From contig NZ_JACFYZ010000005.1 of the NCBI RefSeq assembly GCF_015712065.1, positions 62,001 to 126,000 of the forward strand: 64,000 nt of DNA, written 5' to 3'. Each line of letters begins with the position of its first letter. Position 1 is the first letter of the stretch. Under the pieces are notes generated by a model. It was not told the origin of the DNA, ran no database searches, and was given only the letters and a program-made list of their open reading frames with translations. Position numbers and translations under genes: made by a program. Below, piece after piece: positions 36,490 through 46,376 of this stretch. This DNA is from Ectopseudomonas chengduensis. Lineage in GTDB: Bacteria; Pseudomonadota; Gammaproteobacteria; Pseudomonadales; Pseudomonadaceae.

Positions 36490-37425
36490 TCAGAGGCTGA
36501 GCAGATGAATCAGCCGCGCCGCCACCTTGGCGGTACGGTTGTCGATGTCGTATTCCGGGTTGATCTCGGCCAGGTCGGCCAGGCGCAGCTTGCCGCTGGC
36601 CTTGAGCCGTTCGAGCAGCGGCTCCAGCAGCTCCAGGCGCACGCCACGGGCGGCCGGCGCGCTGACGCCAGGCGCTTCGCAAGCCGGCAGCACGTCGATA
36701 TCGATGGTCAGGTAGAGCGCGTCGCACTCGGCGGCGAAGGCGTCCAGCTCGGCACCGATGGCATAGAGGGTCGACTCGCGAATCTGGTGATCCTCGCGCA
36801 CCAGCACGTCCAGCTCGGCGGCGCGGGCGAACAGCGCGCGGGTGTTGCTGGCGCGGCTGACGCCCAGGCAGGCGTAGCGGAACGGCCAGCCGCGTGCGGC
36901 ACACTGCTCGGCGATCTGTGCGAAGGGCGTGCCGGAGGAATGCACATGGGCCGGGTCGCGCAGGTCGAAATGGGCGTCGAAATTGATGATGCCGATGCGT
37001 GGGGTGGCTTGGCCGCTCATGTGCTCGGCCAGACCCGACCAGCTACCGAAGGCGACTTCATGCCCACCACCGATCACCAGCGGCAGATGGCCGGCGTCCA
37101 GCAGCGCGCAGACGTTATGGCCAAGGCGCGCCTGCGCCGCTTCCAGGTCGCCGTCCTCGCAGGTCACGTCACCGGCGTCATAGGCCGGCGCCTGACGATG
37201 CCAGGCCAGGTTGGCCAGCGCCTTGCGTACGCTTTGCGGCGCAGCGGCAGCACCGACGCGGCCATGGTTACGGCGCACGCCCTCGTCGCAGGCGAACCCC
37301 AGCAGGGCCAGGCCCGGCTGGCTGTCTTCGGCGAGTGCGCGGATGCGCTGGTGCCAGCGCGCGCTGTCGGTTTCCGGGTCGGTACGACCGCTCCAGGCAG
37401 CCATGCTGTGACGATCAGCGAGCAT
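36490..37425 (-). CDS. hutG: formimidoylglutamase (ureohydrolase-type HutG)
   Basis: 311 residues from ATG 37425, overlapping the end of hutI by 11 bases. Arginase-fold Mn sites [21 protein letters not shown] and [19 protein letters not shown] are present, together with [19 protein letters not shown] typical of formiminoglutamase. It splits formiminoglutamate into glutamate and formamide. This differs from the route I recall in P. aeruginosa, where HutF deiminase and an N-formylglutamate deformylase are used; neither is in this cluster. Confidence 0.92.
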   Translation of the reverse strand: MLADRHSMAAWSGRTDPETDSARWHQRIRALAEDSQPGLALLGFACDEGVRRNHGRVGAAAAPQSVRKALANLAWHRQAPAYDAGDVTCEDGDLEAAQARLGHNVCALLDAGHLPLVIGGGHEVAFGSWSGLAEHMSGQATPRIGIINFDAHFDLRDPAHVHSSGTPFAQIAEQCAARGWPFRYACLGVSRASNTRALFARAAELDVLVREDHQIRESTLYAIGAELDAFAAECDALYLTIDIDVLPACEAPGVSAPAARGVRLELLEPLLERLKASGKLRLADLAEINPEYDIDNRTAKVAARLIHLLSL

Positions 37426-38632
37426 GAGTAATGGCTCCGTTGAAAACGCGCTGACGCAGGCGCCCGGCCTGCACCGCGTAGGCCAGTTCGGCCGGTTGCT
37501 GGATATCCCACAGGCACAGATCCGCTGGCGCGCCGACCGCGATGCGGCCGAGGTCGGGCAGGCCGAGGGCGCGGGCGCCATGGGCGGTCATGCCGGCCAG
37601 GGCTTCGCGCGGGGTCAGGCGAAACAGGGTGCAGGCCAGGTTGGCCATCAGCGTCGGCATGCAGATCGGCGAGGTGCCGGGGTTGGCATCGCTGGCCACG
37701 GCCATCGGCACGCCGTACTGGCGCAGCAACTCAATGGGCGGCAGCTGGGTTTCGCGCAGCACGTGAAAGGCGCCAGGCAGCAACACGGCGACGGTGCCGG
37801 CTTCGGCCATGGCGCGCACGCCGGGCTCATCCAGGTATTCGATATGGTCGACAGACAGCGCACCGTAACGTGCGGCCAGGGCGCTGCCGCCCAGATTGGA
37901 CAGCTGCTCGGCATGGGCCTTGATCGCCAGACCATGGGCCTGAGCGGCCTGGTAGATACGTTCGCACTGCGCCGGGGAAAAGCCGATGCCTTCGCAGAAC
38001 ACGTCCACCGCATCGGCCAGGCCTTCCGCTGCGGCGGCCGGAATCATCTCGTCGCAGACCAGGCTTACGTAGTCGTCGGCGCGGCCGGCGTATTCCGGCG
38101 GCAGCGCGTGGGCGCCGAGCAGCGTGGTGAGCACGCGCACCGGGCGCAGCTGGCCGAGGCGACGGGCCACGCGCAGCATCTTCAACTCACTTTCGACGGT
38201 CAGGCCGTAACCGGACTTGATCTCCACCGTGGTCACGCCATCGGCCAGCAGCGCATCGAGGCGCGGCAGGCTGGCGGCGATCAGCTCGTCCTCGCTGGCC
38301 GCGCGAGTGGCGCGCACGCTGCTGAGGATGCCGCCGCCGTTGCGGGCGATGGTTTCGTAGCTGACGCCTTCCAGGCGCTGCTCGAACTCTCCAGCGCGGT
38401 TGCCGGCATAAACCAGATGGGTGTGGCAATCGACCAGGCCTGGGGTCATCACGCCGCCACGCCCAGCTTCGACTGCACCCTGAGCCAGCGCCTCGTCGAA
38501 GGTGCGTGACGGCCAAAGACCGGCAATGCGACCGTCCTCGACCAGTACGTTCATCGCCTCGTCCAGCTGCGCCAGGCCATCGAAGACCTGCACATCGCGC
38601 CAGAGCTGTTTCGAGGTGGAATGCATCGGCAT
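37415..38632 (-). CDS. hutI: imidazolonepropionase
   Basis: 405 residues, GGGAG before ATG 38632. Amidohydrolase-fold enzyme with metal motif [30 protein letters not shown] [33 protein letters not shown] and [10 protein letters not shown]. Opens the imidazolone ring to formiminoglutamate. First gene of the minus-strand hut operon, directly downstream of the HutC-type palindrome at 38652-38663. Confidence 0.96.
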   Translation of the reverse strand: MPMHSTSKQLWRDVQVFDGLAQLDEAMNVLVEDGRIAGLWPSRTFDEALAQGAVEAGRGGVMTPGLVDCHTHLVYAGNRAGEFEQRLEGVSYETIARNGGGILSSVRATRAASEDELIAASLPRLDALLADGVTTVEIKSGYGLTVESELKMLRVARRLGQLRPVRVLTTLLGAHALPPEYAGRADDYVSLVCDEMIPAAAAEGLADAVDVFCEGIGFSPAQCERIYQAAQAHGLAIKAHAEQLSNLGGSALAARYGALSVDHIEYLDEPGVRAMAEAGTVAVLLPGAFHVLRETQLPPIELLRQYGVPMAVASDANPGTSPICMPTLMANLACTLFRLTPREALAGMTAHGARALGLPDLGRIAVGAPADLCLWDIQQPAELAYAVQAGRLRQRVFNGAITHAR

Positions 38633-38651
38633 GGGATTCTCCCGGCTTGTT

Positions 38652-38663
38652 TTGTATATACAA
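38652..38663. promoter_or_regulatory. HutC-type operator upstream of hutI
   Basis: Perfect 12-bp palindrome TTGTATATACAA, the HutC-type sequence I recall for Pseudomonas, 20 bases before the hutI start. It would lie just downstream of the candidate sigma54 start site. Confidence 0.8.
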
Positions 38664-38693
38664 TATGAGTGGATCGAATCGGCGTCAAGCTGT

Positions 38694-38710
38694 CAGCAAC
38701 GGCCTGACCT
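38694..38710 (-). promoter_or_regulatory. candidate sigma54 promoter of the hut operon
   Basis: Read on the minus strand: AGGTCAGGCCGTTGCTG, with GG-N10-GC and an intact TTGC at -12; the -24 element is imperfect. CbrB/NtrC control with sigma54 is established for Pseudomonas hut genes. Confidence 0.45.
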
Positions 38711-38824
38711 TATGATCACAAGACCTGGCAAGACGGCTTGATACCCTGAATAGAGCGTTACCGGCCTCTATTTGGAGACATCTTCGCCGACCCTGTGATC
38801 GGAACCGTTTGTCGCCTAGCCTTT

Positions 38825-38836
38825 ATGTATATACAT
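38825..38836. promoter_or_regulatory. HutC-type operator upstream of hutD
   Basis: Perfect palindrome ATGTATATACAT, sharing the GTATATAC core with the hutI operator, 11 bases before the hutD start. Confidence 0.75.
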
Positions 38837-38847
38837 TTGGAGAGATA

Positions 38848-39438
38848 ATGCCCTGCACCCTGCTCGACCCCACAACTGCCCGCGCAATGCCCTGGAAGAA
38901 CGGTGGCGGCTCCACCGTGGAATTGGCTATTTCGCCAGCGGGTGCCGGCCTGGAGGATTTCGCCTGGCGCATCAGCACTGCGCAGGTGGCGGTGGATGGT
39001 GCCTTTTCCAGCTTCCCGGGCATCGACCGCAGCTTGGCCGTGCTCGCCGGTAACGGCGTGTGCCTGCAACGCGCCGACGGGCAGCGCGAAATGCTGCTCA
39101 GCGGTGGCGCCATAGCCGTGTTCGGCGGTGAAGAAGCGATCAGCGCCCATCTGCTGGACGGCCCGATCACCGATCTCAACCTGATGACGCGACGCGGCGT
39201 CTGGAAGCATGAGTTGCAGTTGCTTGAGTGGCAGGGCGAACAGGCGCTGCAGAACGATGCCGAGATTTTGCTGCTGTGGAATGCCGCGCCCGAAGCTCTG
39301 CACTATCAACTGCCAGAGGGCGGTCAGCAGGTGCTGGCAGCACACAGTGGTGTGCTGCTGGAGAACGAGCAAGGGCGTCTCACACTAGAAAGTGATCAGC
39401 CATCGCTACTCTACGTTGGCCGAATGAGCAGAGGCTGA
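38848..39438 (+). CDS. hutD: HutD family protein
   Basis: 196 residues from ATG 38848, with TTGGAGAG upstream; the longer frame would cross the operator. HutD/Ves cupin signature: MPWKNGGGSTVELAISP, FAWRISTAQVAVDGAFSSFPGIDRSLAVLAGNG, DLNLMTRR. In P. fluorescens HutD is thought to limit hut expression or sense urocanate. It is divergent from hutIG-yjiH-hutUH. Confidence 0.92.
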   Translation: MPCTLLDPTTARAMPWKNGGGSTVELAISPAGAGLEDFAWRISTAQVAVDGAFSSFPGIDRSLAVLAGNGVCLQRADGQREMLLSGGAIAVFGGEEAISAHLLDGPITDLNLMTRRGVWKHELQLLEWQGEQALQNDAEILLLWNAAPEALHYQLPEGGQQVLAAHSGVLLENEQGRLTLESDQPSLLYVGRMSRG

Positions 39439-39706
39439 GCACCAGAAGAACTGCTGGGCGCCAAAAGCGACGTCCACACGATGCCAATGCGCCATCGCGT
39501 CGGTATCTGACCGCTGACCGTCGCTCTCACCCATTACCTCCCCCCTCACCTCCGTACCCTCCCCGGGTTCGCCGAATGCGAACTCGGGGGATTCGCTGCT
39601 TCACGGCCAGCACATCGGCCCTTTCAACACTCTCGCCTACCAAGGGAGGACGCGACACCCCTTTCTCTGCCGCCAACGATGTCTAAAAACATACGGAGAG
39701 CAAGCC
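39439..39706. other. intergenic with hairpin before the porin gene
   Basis: CCCCGGGTTCGC (39561-39572) and GCGAACTCGGGG (39578-39589) form a near-perfect hairpin (one mismatch) with a 5-nt loop. The surroundings are C/T-rich with no T run. No gene seen. Confidence 0.45.
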
Positions 39707-41011
39707 ATGTCATTTCGCAGAAAAACACTACTGGCCCTGGCCATCAGCACCGCAACGGGGGCACCACTGGCCTTGGCCAGTCAGGCCGAAAGCCAGGGTT
39801 TCATCGAAGACAGCCACCTGAAGTTCATGACCCGCAACCTCTACTGGAATCACGACCGCCATGGCGGCGCTGATGACCGGCGCGAATGGGGCCAAGGTTT
39901 TCGCCTCGACTACACCTCCGGCTATACCCAGGGCACCCTTGGCTTCGGCGTCGACCTAAGCGCCTATTCGGCGATCAAGCTCGATGGTGGTCGTGGATAC
40001 TCTGGGCAGGCGGGCGTACTGGTACCGGATGGCGAAGGCACCAAGGACGCAGCAGGCTCTGCCGGCGCCTCGGTGAAGATGCGCCTGTCCAACACCGAAC
40101 TGCGTTATGGCAACAACCTGCGTCCTTACAACCCGGTTTTCGCACCGGCCGATGCGCGCCTGGTTCCGGGCACCGCTACCGGATTCTGGCTGACCAGTTC
40201 AGAGTGGGCAGGCCTGGACCTCGAAGCCGGACACATGACCGCCTCCAAGGACTTCAACAGCACAAACAACGACGATGATTTCTACGCATCCTACGCTGGC
40301 GTCAGCACGAATACCGTGGACTTCGTCGGCGGCAACTACGCCATCACCGACAACCTCAGCGTCAGCCTCTATGGCTCGGAGTACAAGGACATCTGGCGTC
40401 AGTACTACGCCAACACCAACTACACCTACTCGCTGAGTGACGATCAGAGTCTGAACTTCGACTTCAACATCTATCGCTCGAATGACGAAGGTCGCAAGCT
40501 GGCCGGCGAGATCGGCGTCACCGCCTGGTCGTTCGCCGCCGCTTACACCGTCGGCGCGCACACCTTCAAGGTTACTCACCAACGCATCAATGGCGACCAG
40601 CCATTCGACTACCTGGGCATGGGGCCAGGCACTTTCCATGATTCCATCTACCTGGCCAACTCCTCGCAACTGGTGGATTTCAACGGCCCGAACGAACGCT
40701 CCTGGGGTCTGTTCTACGACCTCAACATGGCCAGCTATGGCGTGCCCGGTCTGACCTTCCACGCCCGCTACATCCGTGGTACCGACGTCGATGGCAGCAA
40801 GATGGATCCGAGCAGCCCCTACGCCTATTACGCTGACAGCGAAGACCACTGGGAACGTGATCTCGCCGTGGGCTATGTGGTGCAGAGTGGCCCGGCCAAG
40901 GACCTGTCCTTCAAGTTGCGTCAGGCCACCCACCGTATCGGCAACGGCAAGTCCGACGTGTCCTCAGATCAGGTTCGCCTGATCATCGAGTTCCCGTACG
41001 AGATTTTCTGA
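39707..41011 (+). CDS. OprD-family outer-membrane porin
   Basis: 434 residues. Signal peptide ending ALA-SQ near residue 25. OprD pattern: GFIEDSHLKFMTRNLYWN, REWGQGFRLDYTSGYTQGTLGFGVDLSAYSAIKLDGG, STELRYG-like NTELRYGNNLRPYNPVFAPADARLVPGTATGFWL, and the C-terminal aromatic EFPYEIF needed for barrel assembly. These porins admit amino acids or small carboxylates. It lies next to the hut genes, so histidine is conceivable, but it has its own upstream region and the substrate is open. Confidence 0.92.
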   Translation: MSFRRKTLLALAISTATGAPLALASQAESQGFIEDSHLKFMTRNLYWNHDRHGGADDRREWGQGFRLDYTSGYTQGTLGFGVDLSAYSAIKLDGGRGYSGQAGVLVPDGEGTKDAAGSAGASVKMRLSNTELRYGNNLRPYNPVFAPADARLVPGTATGFWLTSSEWAGLDLEAGHMTASKDFNSTNNDDDFYASYAGVSTNTVDFVGGNYAITDNLSVSLYGSEYKDIWRQYYANTNYTYSLSDDQSLNFDFNIYRSNDEGRKLAGEIGVTAWSFAAAYTVGAHTFKVTHQRINGDQPFDYLGMGPGTFHDSIYLANSSQLVDFNGPNERSWGLFYDLNMASYGVPGLTFHARYIRGTDVDGSKMDPSSPYAYYADSEDHWERDLAVGYVVQSGPAKDLSFKLRQATHRIGNGKSDVSSDQVRLIIEFPYEIF

Positions 41012-41025
41012 CCCTGTAAATGCAC

Positions 41026-41051
41026 AAGCCCCGGCACTCAGGCCGGGGCTT
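41026..41051. terminator. convergent hairpin between the porin and acyl-CoA dehydrogenase genes
   Basis: AAGCCCCGGC (41026-41035) pairs perfectly with GCCGGGGCTT (41042-41051), 6-nt loop. T residues are few, but its place between two converging genes fits a bidirectional terminator. Confidence 0.65.
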
Positions 41052-41070
41052 GCGTACGCACCACACAGGA

Positions 41071-42849
41071 TCAGAACTGCGCAGCATCCAACAGATACAG
41101 CGACTCGCTACCGGCCTTGATCGACGCACTCAGCGAGTGAATGCGCGGCAGCAGGCGGGCGAAGTAGAAGCGCGCGGTACCCAGCTTGCTGGCGTAGAAC
41201 TCGTCCTGCCCTTCCTTGCCCAGCGCGGCACGCGCCATCAAGGCCCACATGTAGGCATAGGCGGTGTAGCCGAACACGTGCAGGTACTCCACCGAGGCCG
41301 CACCGATCTCGTTGGGGTTGCCCTTGGCACGGTCCAGTACCCAGGCGGTCAGCTCATCCAGGTTCTGCACAGCCGCCGCTAGCGGCTTGGTGAACTCGTC
41401 GAGATTGGCATCGGCCGAAGCGACGAAGGCCTTGATCTCGTCGGCCAGATGCTTGTAGAAGCTGCCGCCGCTGCCAACGATCTTGCGCCCCATCAGGTCC
41501 AGCGACTGGATGCCGTTGGTGCCTTCGTAGATCTGGGTGATGCGGCAGTCACGCACCAGCTGCTCCTGGCCCCATTCGCGAATGAAGCCGTGGCCGCCGA
41601 AGATCTGCTGGCCATGCACCGTGGTTTCCAGCGCCATGTCGGTGAGGAAGGCCTTGGCCACCGGCGTCAGCAGGGCGACCAGCTCGTCGGCGCGCTTGGC
41701 GGTGTCCTTGTCCTCACTGTACTTGGCGGTATCGAGCTGCATGGCGACGTAGCTGGAGAAGGCGCGACCACCCTCGTTCAGCGCCTTCATGGTCAGCAGC
41801 ATGCGGCGCACGTCCGGATGCACGATGATCGGGTCGGCGGCTTTGTCCTTGGCCACCGGGCCGGTCGGCGCGCGGCTCTGAATACGCTCGCGGGCGTATT
41901 CGATGGCGCTCTGGTAGCTGCGCTCGCCCAGGGCCAGGCCCTGGATGCCAACGCCCAGGCGCTCGTAGTTCATCATGGTGAACATGGCATTGAGGCCCTT
42001 GTTCACTTCGCCGACCAGGTAACCGGTGGCGCCGTCGAAGTTCATCACGCAGGTGGCCGAAGCCTTGATGCCCATCTTGTGCTCGATGGAGCCACAGCCC
42101 AGCGCGTTCTTCTCACCCAGTGAACCGTCGGCATTGACCATCACTTTAGGCACGATGAACAGCGAAATGCCTTTCGGGCCCGCCGGCGCGTCCGGCAGCT
42201 TGGCCAGCACCAGATGGATGATGTTTTCGGTCAGGTCGTGCTCACCACCGGTGATGAAGATCTTGGTGCCGCTGATCTTGTAGCTGCCATCTGCCTGGGG
42301 TTCGGCCTTGGTGCGGATGATGCCCAGGTCGGTGCCGGCGTGCGGCTCGGTCAGGCACATGGAACCGGCCCAGACGCCAGCGTACATGTTCGGCAGGTAC
42401 TGCGCCTTCAACTCTTCACTGGCGTGGTTGAGAATCGACAGGCAGGCGCCGGCGGTGAGCATCGGGTACAGACCGAAGGACAGGTTGGCCGAGTTGACCA
42501 TCTCCTCGACTTGAGCGCCGATCACCTTGGGCATGCCCATGCCGCCGAACTCCGGCGAACCGCCAACACCGACCCAGCCACCCTCGGCGTAAGTCTGGTA
42601 GGCCTCGGGGAAACCGGCCGGGGTTTTCACCGCGCCGTTGTTCCAGGAGCAGCCCTCTTCGTCACCGCTACGGTTCAGCGGGGCGATGCTGCCGGCGGTG
42701 ACTTTGCCAGCTTCTTCCAGGATGGCACTGGCGGTATCGGCATCGACCACCTCGGCCAGGGCCGGCAGCTCGGCCCAGAGCTTGGAGACTTCGAATACTT
42801 CATTGAGCACGAAGCGCATGTCGCGCAGGGGGGCTTTGTAATCGGCCAT
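41071..42849 (-). CDS. acyl-CoA dehydrogenase, long FadE-type (first of two)
   Basis: 592 residues. N-terminal extension [23 protein letters not shown]/substrate motifs MCLTEPHAGTDLGIIRTKA and [38 protein letters not shown], and the catalytic Glu region YEGTNGIQSLDLMGRK. It makes the 2-enoyl-CoA in the first step of fatty-acid beta-oxidation. It resembles the P. aeruginosa FadE2-type enzymes and is a paralogue of the gene at 44464-46269, with a GGDEF gene between them. An inverted repeat lies upstream at 42927-42952. Confidence 0.93.
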   Translation of the reverse strand: MADYKAPLRDMRFVLNEVFEVSKLWAELPALAEVVDADTASAILEEAGKVTAGSIAPLNRSGDEEGCSWNNGAVKTPAGFPEAYQTYAEGGWVGVGGSPEFGGMGMPKVIGAQVEEMVNSANLSFGLYPMLTAGACLSILNHASEELKAQYLPNMYAGVWAGSMCLTEPHAGTDLGIIRTKAEPQADGSYKISGTKIFITGGEHDLTENIIHLVLAKLPDAPAGPKGISLFIVPKVMVNADGSLGEKNALGCGSIEHKMGIKASATCVMNFDGATGYLVGEVNKGLNAMFTMMNYERLGVGIQGLALGERSYQSAIEYARERIQSRAPTGPVAKDKAADPIIVHPDVRRMLLTMKALNEGGRAFSSYVAMQLDTAKYSEDKDTAKRADELVALLTPVAKAFLTDMALETTVHGQQIFGGHGFIREWGQEQLVRDCRITQIYEGTNGIQSLDLMGRKIVGSGGSFYKHLADEIKAFVASADANLDEFTKPLAAAVQNLDELTAWVLDRAKGNPNEIGAASVEYLHVFGYTAYAYMWALMARAALGKEGQDEFYASKLGTARFYFARLLPRIHSLSASIKAGSESLYLLDAAQF

Positions 42850-42926
42850 GACACATCCTCGAAAACGGACTTACGTGAGAGGGCCGAGTTTACTTGAACA
42901 ACTTTATAGACACATAGGGTCTTGTT

Positions 42927-42952
42927 GTGACCAGCAATTCACATCTGGTCAC
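42927..42952. promoter_or_regulatory. inverted repeat upstream of the first fadE-like gene
   Basis: GTGACCAG (42927-42934) and CTGGTCAC (42945-42952), perfect 8-bp arms, 10-base spacer, 78 bases before the gene start. It looks like a repressor operator; it is not a PsrA-type box. Confidence 0.6.
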
Positions 42953-43013
42953 TAACTATCTGATTGACTGAGGGCAAGGAAAACCCCTGCTGACCGCTCG
43001 TCTGCCAGTGCAG

Positions 43014-44333
43014 CTATTCGCGCCCGGAGGCCAGCTTCACAGCCCCGCGACGCTGGCCGGCGCTACGGATGCAATTGCGCCCCGCGGCCTTGGCGCTGTA
43101 CAGCGCCTTGTCCGCCTCCTTGATCACTTCCTGCGGCGTGCGTTGCTCGGCCTGACGCTCGGCGACGCCCATGCTCACGGTCACCGACACCTCGCTGGCT
43201 GCCTTGCCAGCCCGGCGCTGCTTGCCTTCACGGTCATCACGCGGGCGGTTTTGCGGGTCGCGCAGTTGCATGCGGTACTGCTCGATGGCCATACGCACTG
43301 CCTCGATGTGCGGTAGGGATTGCTCCACGCTCTTGCCGGGAAACAGCAAGGTGAACTCCTCACCACCATAGCGGTAGGCCTTGCCGCCACCGCCAACCTT
43401 GCGCAGCTGACCGGCGACCAGGCGCAGCACCTGGTCGCCGACATCATGGCCGTGGGTATCGTTGAATTTCTTGAAGTGATCGACGTCGACCATGGCGATC
43501 ACATAATCACGCCCCAGGCGCTGCAGGCGCTCGTTGAGCGCCCGCCGCCCAGGCAGCCCGGTGAGCTCGTCACGAAAGGCCATCTGGTAGGCCTCGTGCG
43601 CCACTGCAGCCACCAGCATGAGCATCACCATGCTGATCATCACCTGCAACGCGTTGGCCAGGATGAACACCTGCGGCAACATCCACAGCAGACCGCACAG
43701 CCCCACCAATTGCGCCGCGTGCAGCGGCCTGGGCTTGCGCAGGTACTGCACTGACAGCGCGATGAAAGCGAGCAGGAACGCCAGATAGACCAGTTGCGCC
43801 AGGTTCATCCAGGCACCATGCAGCGACGGCCAGTGAATCTGTGCCAGCCAGTCGGCGATACCCTGTGGATAACGGCGCGCCAGACCAAAGGCCACCGCGC
43901 TGACCGCCAGCAGCACCAGGGCGCGGGCGAGCATGTCCTGCGCCAGGTGCGAGCGCTCCTCCCAGCAGCCGTAGAGGGCATAGAGCAGCGGTAGCAACAG
44001 ACAGGTCAGATGGAAGACCAGAGCCGCATCGTCGCGTATCTGGCCATTGTCACGGAAGTGATCGACCTGGATATCCAGCAGGAAGTAGCCGACATACAGC
44101 ACCAGCAGCAGAAACACCTCGCGCTGACGGCCATAGACCAGACAGAACGCACCGCCGAGCAACAACAGCAGCGTCGGCAATACATTGAACAGGGAGATGA
44201 AGAACTCGCTCAGCCCTGGCAGCAGAGCAGCCACTATCCCACCGGCCAGCAAAGGCAGCGACGAGAAGAAGTGACTGAGGCGCAGATTGGCCGGACGGAT
44301 CACGCTGACATCCTGGGCGAGAGATGAAGGCAT
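43014..44333 (-). CDS. membrane diguanylate cyclase (GGDEF)
   Basis: 439 residues. About eight hydrophobic segments occupy residues ~20-245. The GGDEF domain (about 255-420) has RDELTGLPGRRALNERL, MVDVDHFKKFNDTHGHDVGDQVL and RYGGEEFTLLFPG. The RxxD inhibitory site is absent (GGGGKAYRY precedes GGEEF), so feedback inhibition may be missing, unlike the other GGDEF proteins here. An arginine/lysine-rich insert (RPRDDREGKQRRAGK) lies before the last strand. It separates the two acyl-CoA dehydrogenase genes; input signal unknown. Confidence 0.9.
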   Translation of the reverse strand: MPSSLAQDVSVIRPANLRLSHFFSSLPLLAGGIVAALLPGLSEFFISLFNVLPTLLLLLGGAFCLVYGRQREVFLLLVLYVGYFLLDIQVDHFRDNGQIRDDAALVFHLTCLLLPLLYALYGCWEERSHLAQDMLARALVLLAVSAVAFGLARRYPQGIADWLAQIHWPSLHGAWMNLAQLVYLAFLLAFIALSVQYLRKPRPLHAAQLVGLCGLLWMLPQVFILANALQVMISMVMLMLVAAVAHEAYQMAFRDELTGLPGRRALNERLQRLGRDYVIAMVDVDHFKKFNDTHGHDVGDQVLRLVAGQLRKVGGGGKAYRYGGEEFTLLFPGKSVEQSLPHIEAVRMAIEQYRMQLRDPQNRPRDDREGKQRRAGKAASEVSVTVSMGVAERQAEQRTPQEVIKEADKALYSAKAAGRNCIRSAGQRRGAVKLASGRE

Positions 44334-44463
44334 TCTGCCTGCTTCGCCTGTTGAAAACAGCGACAGGATGCGACATTCCCTTCAGTACCCGGCGCAAAAA
44401 CGACAACGCCGCCCCGAGGGGCGGCGTTGTGATTCAACCGAAAGAGATGGCTCAGAGCCAGTC

Positions 44464-46269
44464 TTAGAAGCCCAGAGCGAAGTGCTCTTCGTCCATCTCC
44501 ATCAGGTTGCTGGCGCCCGACAGCATGGCTTCGACATGCGTACGGGTGCGCGGCAGGATGCGCGCGAAGTAGAAGCGAGCGGTCTGCAACTTGGCCTTGT
44601 AGAAAGCCTCGTCATCAGTACCGGCAGCCAGCTTCTCGGCAGCCAGACGCGCCATGTCGGCCCAGAAGTAGGCCAGGCAGGCGTAGCCGGAGTACATCAG
44701 GTAGTCCACGGAGGCGGCACCGACTTCCTCGCGATCTTTCATCGCGGCCATGCCGATCTTCATGGTGATGTCGCCCCACTCCTTGTTCAGCTTGGCCAGA
44801 GGCTCGACGAATTCCTTGACGGAGTCGTTGCCTTCGTTGGCCTGGCAGAACTTGTGCACGATCTTGGTGAAGTTCTTCAGGGCGCCGCCCTGAGTCATCA
44901 GCACCTTGCGGCCCAGCAGATCGAGCGCCTGAACGCCGGTGGTGCCTTCGTACATCATGGAGATGCGGCAGTCGCGCAGGTTCTGCTCCATGCCCCACTC
45001 GCTGATGAAGCCATGGCCGCCGTAGATCTGCATGCCGTGGGAAGCGGCTTCGAAGCCCACTTCGGTCATGAATGCCTTGGCGATCGGAGTCAGGAAGGCC
45101 AGCAGTTCGTCGGCGGCTTTCTTCTCTTCTTCGTTCTGGCTGTGCTGAACGATGTCCACCTGCTTGGCGGTGAAGTAAACCATGGCGCGGTTGCCTTCGG
45201 CGAACGCCTTCATGGTCAGCAGCATGCGGCGTACGTCCGGATGCACGATGATCGGGTCAGCGGCTTTTTCCGGCGCTTTCGGGCCAGTCAGCGAACGCAT
45301 CTGCAGACGCTCGCGAGCGTACTTGATGCCACCCTGGAAGCCGACTTCGGCATGGGCCAGGCCTTGCAGCGCGGTACCCAGACGAGCGGTGTTCATGAAG
45401 GTGAACATGCAGTTCAGGCCTTTGTTGGCCGGGCCGATCAGGTAGCCGGTGGCGCCGTCGAAGTTCATCACGCAGGTGGCGTTACCGTGGATGCCCATCT
45501 TGTGCTCGATGGAACCGCAGGAAACGGCGTTGCGCTCGCCTACGCCGCCTTCGGCGTTGGGCAGGAACTTCGGCACGATGAACAGCGAGATACCTTTGGT
45601 ACCGGCCGGTGCATCGGGCAGGCGGGCCAGAACGATATGGACGATGTTGTCGGCCATGTCGTGCTCACCAGCGGAAATGAAGATCTTGGTGCCGGAAACC
45701 TTGTAGCTGCCGTCGGCCTGCGGTTCGGCCTTGGTGCGCAGCATGCCCAGGTCGGTGCCGCAATGCGGCTCGGTCAGGCACATGGTGCCGGTCCACTCGC
45801 CGGAAACCAGCTTGGTCAGGTAGGTGTGCTTCTGCTCGTCGGTACCGTGAGCACCGATGGTGTTCATCGCACCATGGCTCAGGCCCGGGTACATGCCCCA
45901 GGACCAGTTGGCCGAACCGACCATCTCGCTGATGGCCAGACCGAGGGATTCCGGCAGACCCTGGCCGCCGTGCTCGACGTCATGCGCCAGGCTCGGCCAG
46001 CCGCCTTCGACGAACTGCTGATAGGCCTCTTTGAAGCCGGTCGGGGTTTTCACGCCGGATTCGCTCCAGGTGCAGCCCTCGGTGTCACCCACACGGTTCA
46101 ACGGCGACAGCACCTGCTCGCAGAACTTGGCGCCTTCTTCGAGGATGGCGTCGACCATGTCCGGAGTGGCGTCCTGGCAGCCAGGCAGGCTCTGGTAGTG
46201 CGCTTCATAGCCCAGCAGCTCGTCACGAACGAAACGAATGTCACGCAAGGGGGCCTTGTAGTCAGGCAT
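44464..46269 (-). CDS. acyl-CoA dehydrogenase, long FadE-type (second of two)
   Basis: 601 residues from ATG 46269; the open frame extends upstream without similarity. Same architecture as the gene at 41071-42849, with [84 protein letters not shown] and [18 protein letters not shown]. It resembles P. aeruginosa FadE1 (PA0506 as I recall), which handles long-chain acyl-CoA and is regulated by PsrA. Two overlapping PsrA-like boxes lie upstream at 46377-46403. Confidence 0.93.
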   Translation of the reverse strand: MPDYKAPLRDIRFVRDELLGYEAHYQSLPGCQDATPDMVDAILEEGAKFCEQVLSPLNRVGDTEGCTWSESGVKTPTGFKEAYQQFVEGGWPSLAHDVEHGGQGLPESLGLAISEMVGSANWSWGMYPGLSHGAMNTIGAHGTDEQKHTYLTKLVSGEWTGTMCLTEPHCGTDLGMLRTKAEPQADGSYKVSGTKIFISAGEHDMADNIVHIVLARLPDAPAGTKGISLFIVPKFLPNAEGGVGERNAVSCGSIEHKMGIHGNATCVMNFDGATGYLIGPANKGLNCMFTFMNTARLGTALQGLAHAEVGFQGGIKYARERLQMRSLTGPKAPEKAADPIIVHPDVRRMLLTMKAFAEGNRAMVYFTAKQVDIVQHSQNEEEKKAADELLAFLTPIAKAFMTEVGFEAASHGMQIYGGHGFISEWGMEQNLRDCRISMMYEGTTGVQALDLLGRKVLMTQGGALKNFTKIVHKFCQANEGNDSVKEFVEPLAKLNKEWGDITMKIGMAAMKDREEVGAASVDYLMYSGYACLAYFWADMARLAAEKLAAGTDDEAFYKAKLQTARFYFARILPRTRTHVEAMLSGASNLMEMDEEHFALGF

Positions 46270-46376
46270 AACGGTAAACCTCTGCGGTGGATTCCTAGTA
46301 GTTGGGGTGACCGTCTTGGCGGTCGCTCTCGGGATCACTCCCGGCTGCCTGGCCACGAGGCTGCGGCCGAAGCAAT

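Noticed and set aside
43862..43870. DnaA box TGTGGATAA
   Set aside because: Single copy inside the coding sequence of a diguanylate cyclase; expected by chance.
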